A stretch of 64,000 nucleotides of DNA from Reticulitermes speratus (lineage: Eukaryota; Arthropoda; Insecta; Blattodea; Rhinotermitidae): positions 41,584,351 to 41,648,350 of the forward strand of contig JAJKFL010000004.1 in NCBI GenBank assembly GCA_021186555.1, written 5' to 3'. Position 1 is the stretch's first letter; every line of letters begins with the position of its first letter. The notes beneath the pieces are model-generated. The model did not search any database. It saw only the letters and a program-made list of their open reading frames with translations, and was not told where the DNA came from. The translations under genes were made by a program, and so were the position numbers. Positions 12,597-22,384 of the stretch are shown here, piece by piece.

Positions 12597-13715
12597 GGGC
12601 TACAGTCGCTACCGCGCAGTAAACACACTCCGTCTCAGTTATACAAACCAGTCAGTTAATGTTGTACAGTGAAATAATCGCTGTTTGTTCTAGATCCACA
12701 CAAAACACATAAATCAGTTCGTACCGCGCAGTAAACACACTCCGTCTCAGTTATACAAACCAGTCAGTTAATGTTGTACAGTGAAATAATCGCTGTTTGT
12801 TCTGAGATCCACACAAAACACATAAATACAATCCGTACCGCGCAGTAAACACACTCCGTCTCAGTTACACAAACCAGTCAGTTAATGTTGTACAGTGAAA
12901 TAATCGCTGTTTGTTCTGAGATCCACACAAAAACAAAATACAGTCCGTACCGCGCAGTAAAACACACTCCGTCTCAGTTATACAAACCAGTCAGTTAATG
13001 TTGTACAGTGAAATAATCGCTGTTTGTTCTGAGATCCACACAAAACACATAAATACAATCCGTACCGCGCAGTAAACACACTCCGTCTCAGTTATACAAA
13101 CCAGTCAGTTAATGCTGTACAGTGAAATAATCGCTGTTTGTTCTGAGATCCACACAAAACACATAAATACAATCCGTACCGCGCAGTAAACACACTCCGT
13201 CTCAGTTATACAAACAGTCAGTTAATGCTGTACAGTGAAATAATCGCTGTTTGTTCTGAGATCCACACAAAACACATAAATACAGTCCGTACCGCGCAGT
13301 AAACACACTCCGTCTCAGTTATACAAACCAGTCAGTTAATGCTGTACAGTGAAATAATCGCTGTTTGTTCTGAGATCCACACAAAACACATAAATACAAT
13401 CCGTACCGCGCAGTAAACACACTCCGTCTCAGTTACTACAAACCAGTCAGTTAATGTTGTACAGTGAAATAATCGCTGTTTGTTCTGAGATCCACACAAA
13501 ACACATAAATACAGTCCGTACCGCGCAGTAAACACACTCCGTCTCAGTTATACAAACCAGTCAGTTAATGCTGTACAGTGAAATAATCGCTGTTTGTTCT
13601 TGAATCCACACAAAACACATAAATACAGTCCGTACCGCGCAGTTAAACACACTCCGTCTCAGTTATACAAACCAGTCAGTTAATGTTGTACAGTGAAATA
13701 TTCGCTGTTTGTTCT
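12597..13715. repeat. 114-bp satellite, about 10 units
   Basis: The unit begins near 'accgcgcagtaaacacactc' (12611, 12723, 12837, 12949, 13063 and so on) and ends with 'cacataaatacagtccgt'. Copies are nearly identical apart from one- or two-base indels. The unit is homologous to the single-copy flank 4813-4945, so it expanded from sequence bordering the SINE. Confidence 0.95.
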
Positions 13716-14393
13716 TATAATTTCGAAATGTTACACCTGACGGTACATAAAGTAACCACCTCGCTCTAAAGCAAACGCACAACTCTGCATTTGTTACTCA
13801 CCTGTAAATTATGAAGGCCACTAGTGTTCCTGTATTTAGGAAAAGCCGAGCGTTGTCAAACCCAGGTGCACATTGTGCTACTCGCCGTTGAGTACTAGAT
13901 ACCATTTCCCTGTGGTCAGTATTATGGCCCTTTCGTTGCTTGGTAATACTGTCGCGGGGGGGGGGGGGGGGGGGGGGGGGCACGCATCAATCTGTGACAA
14001 GCAGACTGCTGCTTAAAAGCAAAACTGACCCATGTTCTCTCAATTGCCATCATGCAGTATTTCAAGGAGAAATATAAAAGACTTGTGGCTCTAGTTTATT
14101 GATTGGCTGTTGACTGTCGGCTGGCTTCATGTGGAATCCAAATTAATAATTGATGGAGGCGAAGGAGCACACAGCGGTTCGAGGCTGTTGTGTCTGTGAC
14201 GTCATACAGTGATAAAACTAGATAAAGTGTAAGTCAAGTGCTTGCTGCACACGCACGTTCTGTGACGTAACAAACTCAGCATGTTGCTAGCATAGTGTAT
14301 GTATGAGAGGCCCGTAGCCGTCAATGTCAGCGGTCTGCAGTGCGCTGCATACACGTAGGTACACTTGATGTTAGTCTCACCGTGCATTTTTAC
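13716..14393. other. No gene seen; contains a 25-bp poly-G run
   Basis: This is CpG-containing DNA with no recognisable coding. A run of 25 G occupies 13956-13980. Confidence 0.5.
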
Positions 14394-14454
14394 AATTCAC
14401 TGTTTACAAACAAACGACATGCACTTCACGTTCACTTTGTATTATTCATTCATC

Positions 14455-14502
14455 AACCCCTACATATGTTTCGGCCTCTATAAGGCCATCTTCAGGGGGT
14501 AG
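14455..14502 (-). ncRNA. Hammerhead-ribozyme-like motif
   Basis: On the minus strand: helix I 5' cccc (14499-14496), CUGAAGA (14495-14489) and one extra U (14488). Helix II is GGCC/GGCC (14487-14484 with 14476-14473), followed by GAAA (14472-14469). Then come CAUAUG (14468-14463), UA (14462-14461) and helix I 3' gggg (14460-14457). The CUGANGA and GAAA core boxes are intact and the predicted scissile step follows GUA. The base between A9 and helix II departs from the usual G-C pair, so activity is uncertain. Confidence 0.6.
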
Positions 14503-14685
14503 TACACTACATTCACTTCACATGCAATGTTATGTCTGCTATCACATTTAGTCCAATTTCTTTGTATATAAATTACAATTACTTAAAATGTCTGTATTTA
14601 AAGTATATATAAAAAACCACAAAATATAAAATCCTTAAAAAGATCGTCAATTTTCGTAGTAAAATGGTAAAGTGGAACAATGTGG

Positions 14686-14726
14686 TTTATTATGTTATGT
14701 TATGTTATGTTATGTTATGTTATGTC
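14686..14726. repeat. TTATG pentanucleotide microsatellite
   Basis: About seven tandem copies of TTATG/TATGT lie immediately upstream of the 33-bp array, inside the fold-back element. Confidence 0.9.
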
Positions 14727-14808
14727 CACCATTGGCTAGTTGTTTTGTTTTGGCCTTGGTGTTGTATATTTGGATGGTCATGTAAATAATTATGTCATGT
14801 TTATGTTG

Positions 14809-15530
14809 TGTGTTCCGTGTTGCGGTGTGTACTGACCTTGTGTGTGTCCGTGTTGCGGGGTGTACTGACATTGTGTGTGTCCGTGTTGCGGTGTGTACTG
14901 ACATTGTGTGTGTCCGTGTTGCGGTGTGTACTGACATTGTGTGTGTCCGTGTTGCGGTGTGTACTGACATTGTGTGTGTCCGTGTTGCGGTGTGTACTGA
15001 CATTGTGTGTGTCCGTGTTGCGGTGTGTACTGACATTGTGTGTGTCCGTGTTGCGGTGTGTACTGACATTGTGTGTGTCCGTGTTGCGGTGTGTACTGAC
15101 ATTGTGTGTGTCCGTGTTGCGGTGTGTACTGACATTGTGTGTGTCCGTGTTGCGGTGTGTACTGACATTGTGTGTGTCCGTGTTGCGGTGTGTACTGACA
15201 TTGTGTGTGTCCGTGTTGCGGTGTGTACTGACATTGTGTGTGTCCGTGTTGCGGTGTGTACTGACATTGTGTGTGTCCGTGTTGCGGTGTGTACTGACAT
15301 TGTGTGTGTCCGTGTTGCGGTGTGTACTGACATTGTGTGTGTCCGTGTTGCGGTGTGTACTGACATTGTGTGTGTCCGTGTTGCGGTGTGTACTGACATT
15401 GTGTGTGTCCGTGTTGCGGTGTGTACTGACATTGTGTGTGTCCGTGTTGCGGTGTGTACTGACATTGTGTGTCCGTGTTGCGGTGTGTACTGACATTGTG
15501 TGTGTCCGTGTTGCGGTGTACTGACATGTT
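14809..15530. repeat. 33-bp minisatellite, about 22 units
   Basis: The unit combines gtgtgtgtccgtgttgcggt and gtgtactgacatt, and copies are nearly identical. Because 33 is a multiple of three and the unit lacks stops in most frames, open frames of 230-350 codons exist on both strands. They overlap each other and are not genes. Confidence 0.97.
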
Positions 15531-15668
15531 GTGTCTGTTGCGTGTGTGCACAACATATGTAGGGGTTGATGAGTAGGTAATACAAAGTGGAGTGGATGTC
15601 GTTGGTTTGTGAACAGTGAACACGTGGGTACGTCTATATACGTATATAGTGCTCTATTATACACATGC

Positions 15669-15669
<1 letters not shown>

Positions 15670-15700
<31 letters not shown>
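15670..15700. repeat. TA dinucleotide microsatellite
   Basis: A pure (TA)n run of about 27 bp. Confidence 0.9.
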
Positions 15701-15702
<2 letters not shown>

Positions 15703-16118
15703 GCATAAACGTAAGAAGTGCCTTTGTCAGGACCACAGGATCAACACTGTAACTACATAATGCGGTGTACAACGCTGCACAAAACGCCTTGCATATACAT
15801 ACATTTTTGAAAATGAGTTGTTTCCAACCACGGCGGTTCAACAGAGGCAACACGTGGGTGCGGTACGTGTCGCACGTGTGTTAGCGTGTTTGTCTTTGAC
15901 ATTTTGCAAATTACTAGTGCGTGCATCCACTTGCACCTCACTGGCGACGTGCCCGGGGGATGGATGGGGGGAGAGCGTCTAATTTTGTGTACTCATTGAG
16001 CATCTGCGGAAACTAACAGTCGTGACGGTCATGCCCTCCAGAGCAATTACTTTGCGAGATATTGAATATCTCAACGTTTTCGTAATTTGACCAAATTCGT
16101 CCCGCTCGTGACTGTTTC

Positions 16119-16297
16119 GAACATAATATAATATAATATAATATAATATAATGTAATATAATGTAATGTAATGTAATATAATGTAATGTAATATAATATA
16201 ATATAATGTGATATAATGTAATATAATGTAATATAATGTAATATAATGTAATATAATATAATGTAATATAATATAATGTAATATAATATAATATAAA
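16119..16297. repeat. TAATA/TAATG pentanucleotide microsatellite
   Basis: About 35 tandem pentamers, mostly ATAAT with interspersed GTAAT. The tract sustains an artefactual minus-strand open frame rich in YIT/LYY. Confidence 0.95.
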
Positions 16298-16549
16298 GGC
16301 AGACAGCCGAATGAGAGTTAATTTAAAAGCTGACATTACGCACTTTGCGCCAGTATGCGTTTTAACTACTTCGTCCATAAGTAAAGACAATTACAGTTTT
16401 TTACTGTCATTAGTAACCTCCATCCCAAACCCGACATTATGGTACAAAATAAAACGAGCCTGTTTCCTGCTCCACAACGCGCTTTTCAAATACAATGGCG
16501 CCGATGACAGGCACATGTGCCTTGCGCTGCGCGCCAGACGGCGGATATA

Positions 16550-16645
16550 TGGCCCGTTGGCGCGCCACGTCAGTCAGTGTTCGGAAAAAACACCTTATCA
16601 ACTGGTAGTGTCGATTGTGTAATTACATTTTTATGAGATGTCAGG
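16550..16645 (-). repeat. Dispersed repeat, partner of 26683-26790
   Basis: The reverse complement begins 'gacatctcataaaaatgtaa' and continues 'ttacacaatcgacactacca'. It matches 26683 onward almost base for base before diverging into a 'gcccatatatccgc'-like stretch. The two copies are inverted relative to each other and 10 kb apart. Their identity is unknown. Confidence 0.6.
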
Positions 16646-16949
16646 ACGGAAGCTTGCAAAATAGACAGAGAAACAACCTTGAAGTTGCTAATTGGAAGGA
16701 CAGACAATTGTAACACAACATCAAACTTTTCCGTAACACTGCTTATTGCTTGCAGATGACTGCTTCGGAACTCTTCGAAGGAAAAGACAACACTCGCTGA
16801 CATCTCCTTCCCGATCCATCACTAAAGTCTGCCCTTTCATAGTGTGCGCGCTACTGGATTTTCGTTCTGACGCCTTTTGATTTCTCGCCGTTGTGTGGCG
16901 AAACTGTCATTCAGATTTCCTTTTGCCACCGATACAAATTCAGTACTTA

Positions 16950-18388
16950 GCTTTCAGTATCCGGTACTGCGCAGGACGCTGCAGGCTGGCCCTTATGTTC
17001 GGTATCCGGTACTGCGCAGGACGCTGCAGGCTCGCCCTTATGTTCGGTATCCGGTACTGCGCAGGACGCTGCAGGCTGGCCCTTATGTTCGGTATCCGGT
17101 ACTGCGCAGGACGCTGCAGGCTGGCCCTTATGTTCGGTATCCGGTACTGCGCAGGACGCTGCAGGCTGGCCCTTATGTTCGGTATCTGGTACTGCGCAGG
17201 ACGCTGCAGGATGGCCCTTATGTTCGGTATCCGGTACTGCGCAGGACGCTGCAGGCTGGCCCTTATGTTCGGTATCTGGTACTGCGCAGGACGCTGCAGG
17301 CTGGCCCTTATGTTCGGTATCTGGTACTGTGCAGGACGCTGCAGGCTCGCCCTTATGTTCGGTATCTGGTACTGCGCAGGACGCTGCAGGCTGGCCCTTA
17401 TGTTCGGTGTCTGGTACTGCGCAGGACGCTGCAGGCTGGCCCTTATGTTCGGTATCTGGTACTGCGCAGGACGCTGCAGGCTGGCCCTTATGTTCGGTGT
17501 CTGGTACTGCGCAGGACGCTGCAGGCTGGCCCTTATGTTCGGTATCTGGTACTGCGCAGGACGCTGCAGGCTGGCCCTTATGTTCGGTATCTGGTACTGC
17601 GCAGGATGCTGCAGGCTGGCCCTTATGTTCGGTATCTGGTACTGCGCAGGACGCTGCAGGCTGGCCCTTATGTTCGTTATCTGGTACTGCGCAGGACGCT
17701 GCAGGCTCGCCCCTATGTTCGGTATCTGGTACTGCGCAGGACGCAGCAGGCTGGCCCTTGTGTTCGGTATCTGGTACGGCGCAGGACGCTGCAGGCTGGC
17801 CCTTATGTTCGGTATCTGGTACTGCGCAGGACGCTGCAGGCTGGCCCTTATTTTCGGTATCTGGTACTGCGCAGGACGCTGCAGGCTGGCCCTTATGTTC
17901 GGTATCTGGTACTGCGCAGGACGCTGCAGGCTGGCCCTTATGTTCGGTATCTGTTACTGCGCAGGACGCTGCAGGCTGGCCCTTATGTTCGGTATCTGGT
18001 ACTGCGCAGGACGCTGCAGGCTGGCCCTTATGTTCGGTATCTGGTACTGCGCAGGAGGCTGCAGGTTGGCCCTTATGTTCGGTATCTGGTACTGCGCAGG
18101 ACGCTGCAGGCTGGCCCTTATGTTCGGTATCTGGTACTGTGCAGGACGCAGCAGGCTGGCCCTTATGTTCGGTATCTGGTACTGCGCAGGACGCTGCAGG
18201 CTCGCCCTTATGTTCGGTATCTGGTACTGCGCAGGACGCTGCAGGCTGGCCCTTATGTTCGGTATCTGGTACTGCGCAGGACGCTGCAGGCTCGCCCTTA
18301 TTTTCGGTATGTGGTACTGCGCAGGACGCTGCAGGCTCTCCCTTATGTTCGGTATCTGGTACTGCGCAGGACGCTGCAGGCTGGCTCA
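16950..18388. repeat. 45-bp GC-rich minisatellite, about 32 units
   Basis: The unit contains ggtatctggtactgcgcagg, acgctgcaggctggccctta and tgttc. A 'ccggtactgcgcagg' variant dominates the first units and 'ctggtactgcgcagg' the later ones. The period is divisible by three, so four long frames stay open, including 845 codons on the minus strand through this and the next array. Confidence 0.97.
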
Positions 18389-18498
18389 TGCCGGAAGTCA
18401 ATTGTTCGCGATGCCTTGTCGCCGCCCGTAAGCATGTCATGTCGCCAATAAATGCCATTCTGCTTTGACACTGACGTCGTCTTCGTCGCGGCGCTGAT

Positions 18499-18531
18499 TC
18501 ATATACATATACATATACATACATACATTTC
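18499..18531. repeat. CATATA/CATA microsatellite
   Basis: Short run of catata and cata units between two minisatellites. Confidence 0.8.
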
Positions 18532-18587
18532 TTAGATCCTAAATCTGTCACAGGACAGTTGGATATGAAACAAGTCATCTTGAAGTA

Positions 18588-19470
18588 AAACACAAATACA
18601 CTATACACAAAAACATCACAATCACAAAACACAAATACACTATACACAAAAACATCACAATCACAAAACACAAATACACTATACACAAAAACATCACAAT
18701 CAGAAAACACAAATACACTATACACAAAAACATCACAATCACAAAACACAAATACACTATACACAAAAACATCACAATCACAAAACACAAATACACTATA
18801 CACAAAAACATCACAATCACAAAACACAAATACACTATACACAAAAACATCACAATCACAAAACACAAATACACTATACACAAAAACATCACAATCAGAA
18901 AACACAAATACACTATACACAAAAACATCACAATCACAAAACACAAATACACTATACACAAAAACATCACAATCACAAAACACAAATACACTATACACAA
19001 AAACATCACAATCACAAAACACAAATACACTATACACAAAAACATCACAATCACAAAACACAAATACACTATACACAAAAACATCACAATCACAAAAACA
19101 CAAAATACACCTATACATACACAAAAACATCACAATCAAACACACTATACACAAAATCCCACTATAACACAAAAACATATCACAAATCACAATAAACACA
19201 AATACACTATACACAAAAACATCACAATCAGAAAACACAAATACACTATACACAAAAACATCACAATCACAAAACACAAATACACTATACACAAAAACAT
19301 CACAATCACAAAACACAAATACACTATACACAAAAACATCACAATCACAAAAACACAAATACACTATACACAAAAACATCACAATCAGAAAACACAAATA
19401 CACTATACACAAAAACATCACAATCACAAAACACAAATACACTGTACACAAAAACATCACAATCACAAAA
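18588..19470. repeat. 39-bp minisatellite, about 22 units
   Basis: The unit contains atacactatacacaaaaaca and tcacaatcacaaaacacaa. Units are nearly perfect except for an irregular patch at about 19088-19205, where insertions and deletions cluster before regular units resume. Confidence 0.96.
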
Positions 19471-19485
19471 TACATACAAGTCAAC

Positions 19486-19658
19486 TACAACAGTATAACA
19501 ATACTTCCACATAGTCACATCATCATATAACAATACTTCCACATAGTCACGTCATCATATAACAATACTTCCACATAGTCACATCATCATATAACAATAC
19601 TTCCACATAGTCACGTCATCATATAACAATACTTCCACATAGTCACATCATCATGTAA
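19486..19658. repeat. 32-bp minisatellite, about 5 units
   Basis: The unit contains acaatacttccacatagtca and cgtcatcatata, with cacgtc/cacatc alternating between successive copies. The alternation suggests a 64-bp higher-order unit. Confidence 0.93.
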
Positions 19659-19742
19659 CAATTTTAGATAATTTTAAAAACGTTTTATAAGTCTCAAATT
19701 TTATAAACTATAACAGATATAAACTGTGTGTTATAAGTAGCA

Positions 19743-20336
19743 TTAAGACTTATCATTAATAGCAACGCTGCTTATATTTTGAAATTCATTAATGGAATAA
19801 AAACAATGAGTCATTAGATATTTCCGCAGAGCAGACTTAAATTGTCTTTTATCATTTCTTAAATTTGAAATACTTGAAGGCAAACTATTAAAAATCTTTA
19901 CAGCAGCATATGAAACACCCTTTTGGAAACATGATAGACTGGCAATAGGCCTATGAAACTGCGTCTTATTCCTTGTATTAAGACCATGCACAGTCATGTT
20001 TGTTTGAAAACTTCCCAGATTATGCACAACAAATATCATTAGTGAAAATATATATTGACATGGGACCGGCAAGATGTCCAATTTCTTAAACAAACCTCTA
20101 CATTAGCATCTAGGTCTAACACTAGCCATAATTCTAACTATCCATTTCTGTAATTTAAATACCTTATCTACACCAGTAGAATTTCCCCAAAAAATCACCC
20201 CATATTCCATCACAGAGTGAAAACATCCAAAATAGATCATCCTGAGTGCATCTATATTCATAATTAACTTCAATTTGTGCACTCTGCAGATGCACCATCG
20301 CCGTAGTACTATGCTGTATCTTCTGTACGCCATTAT
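19743..20336 (-). pseudogene. Non-LTR retrotransposon RT C-terminal fragment (jockey-superfamily type)
   Basis: Two minus-strand frames join into one retroelement C-terminus. The upstream part (20333-20103) contains LRMIYFGCFHSVMEYGVIFW and 'LQKWIVRIM', the post-palm thumb/connection region of jockey-like reverse transcriptases. The downstream part (20093-19743) contains 'FKKLDILPVPCQYIFSL', 'GVSYAAVKIFNSLP' and 'FKSALRKYLM..CFYSI', the usual terminal region. A frameshift near 20095-20105 separates them. The catalytic YADD region is missing, and the 42/44-bp array begins about 50 bp upstream. It differs in sequence from the jockey-like copy at 22385-24740 and is on the opposite strand. Confidence 0.8.
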
Positions 20337-20387
20337 TTGCTGTTAAAATGCTTGTTCTTGGAACCAGCACACAGCGACTGTTATTTT

Positions 20388-22308
20388 GTAGACAGTTCGA
20401 CGTCACAACAAACTGTACGTAGTGTCATATTGTAGACAGTCCGACGTCACAACAAACTGTACGTAGTGTCATTTTGTAGACAGTCCGACGTCACAACAAA
20501 CTACGTAGTGTCATTTTGTAGACAGTCCGACGTCACAACAAACTGTACGTAGTGTCATTTTGTAGACAGTCTGACGTCACAACAAACTGTACGTAGTGTC
20601 ATTTTGTAGACAGTCCGACGTCACAACAAACTACGTAGTGTTATTTTGTAGACAGTCCGACGTCACAACAAACTGTACGTAGTGTCATTTTGTAGACAGT
20701 CCGACGTCACAACAAACTGTACGTAGTGTCATTTTGTAGACAGTCCGACGTCACAACAAACTGTACGTAGTGTCATTTTGTAGACAGTCCGATGTCACAA
20801 CAAACTGTAAGTAGTGTCATTTTGTAGACAGTCCGACGTCACAACAAACTACGTAGTGTCATTTTGTAGACAGTCCGACGTCACAACAAACTGTACGTAG
20901 CGTCATTTTGTAGGCATTCCGTCACAACAAACTACGTAGTTCATTTTGTAGACAGTCCGACGTCACAACAAACTACGTAGTGTCATTTTGTAGACAGTCC
21001 GACGTCACAACAAACTGTACGTAGTGTCATTTTGTAGACAGTCCGACGTCACAACAAACTGTACGTAGTGTCATTTTGTAGACAGTCCGACGTCACAACA
21101 AACTACGTAGCGTCATTTTGTAGGCAGTCCGTCACAACAAACTACGTAGTGTCATTTTGTAGACAGTCCGACGTCACAACAAACTGTACGTAGTGTCATT
21201 TTGTAGACAGTCCGACGTCACAACAAACTATGTAGTGTCATTTTGCAGACAGTCCGACGTCACAACGAACTGTACGTAGTGTCATTTTGTAGACAGTCCG
21301 ACGTCACAACAAACTACGTAGCGTCATTTTGTAGACAGTCCGACGTCACAACAAACTACGTAGTGTCATTTTGTAGACAGTCCGACGTCACAACAAACTA
21401 CGTAGCGTCATTTTGTAGGCAGTCCGTCACAACAAACTACGTAGTGTCATTTTGTAGACAGTCCGACGTCACAACAAACTGTACGTAGTGTCATTTTGTA
21501 GACAGTCCGACGTCACAACAAACTACGTAGTGTCATTTTGTAGACAGTCCGACGTCACAACAAACTGTACGTAGTGTCATTTTGTAGACAGTCCGACGTC
21601 ACAACAAACTACGTAGTGTCATTTTGTAGACAGTCCGACGTCACAACAAACTACGTAGTGTCATTTTGTAGACAGTCCGACGTCACAACAAACTACGTAG
21701 TGTCATTTTGTAGACAGTCCGACGTCACAACAAACTGTACGTAGTGTCATTTTGTAGACAGTCCGACGTCACAACAAACTGTACGTAGTGTCATTTTGTA
21801 GACAGTCCGACGTCACAACAAACTACGTAGTGTCATTTTGTAGACAGTCCGACGTCACAACAAACTGTACGTAGTGTCATTTTGTAGACAGTCCGACGTC
21901 ACAACAAACTGTACGTAGTGTCATTTTGTAGACAGTCCGACGTCACAACAAACTACGTAATGTCATTTTGTAGACAGTCCGACGTCACAACAAACTGTAC
22001 GTAGTGTCATTTTGTAGACAGTCCGACGTCACAACAAACTGTACGTAGTGTCATTTTGTAGACAGTCCGACGTCACAACAAACTACGTAGTGTCATTTTG
22101 TAGACAGTCCGACGTCACAACAAACTGTACGTAGTGTCATTTTGTAGACAGTCCGACGTCACAACAAACTGTACGTAGTGTCATTTTGTAGACAGTCCGA
22201 CGTCACAACAAACTACGTAGTGTCATTTTGTAGACAGTCCGACGTCACAACAAACTACGTAGTGTCATTTTGTAGACAGTCCGACGTCACAACAAACTGT
22301 ACGTAGCG
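20388..22308. repeat. 42/44-bp satellite, about 45 units
   Basis: The unit contains cattttgtagacagtccgac and gtcacaacaaactgtacgta. It occurs in two lengths that differ by a GT (caaactgtacgtag, 44 bp; caaactacgtag, 42 bp). The short form makes a 10-bp palindrome, actacgtagt. A rarer variant (tttgtaggcagtccgtcaca) lacks GAC and recurs several times. No coding function. Confidence 0.96.
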
Positions 22309-22384
22309 TCACCTAATAATTTGCTTCTGGAAGCCGTGGACTTCGTAATGGCGATGCCGCACTGTTTTCTGGAACACAATAATT

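Larger units (their letters stand above)
14394..15624. mobile_element. Fold-back element with hammerhead-like hinge and internal 33-bp array
   Basis: Positions 14394-14470 are inversely repeated at 15552-15624. Shared arm blocks include 'aacatatgtaggggttgatg' and 'taatacaaagtg'. The left arm carries a hammerhead-like motif at its inner edge (14455-14502, minus). The right arm starts at the corresponding stem III/cleavage position and lacks the core. Between the arms lie AT-rich sequence, a TTATG repeat and a 33-bp array. No transposase or RT is visible. By architecture it could be a non-autonomous Penelope-like derivative, which is an inference. Confidence 0.55.

Noticed and set aside
14710..15853. 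Open frames of 230-350 codons on both strands over the 33-bp array
   Set aside because: They are by-products of a stop-free unit with a period divisible by three, and six overlapping frames cannot all be genes.
20388..22308. Possible CRISPR-like array
   Set aside because: There are no unique spacers between repeats, the units are directly tandem, and the context is eukaryotic.
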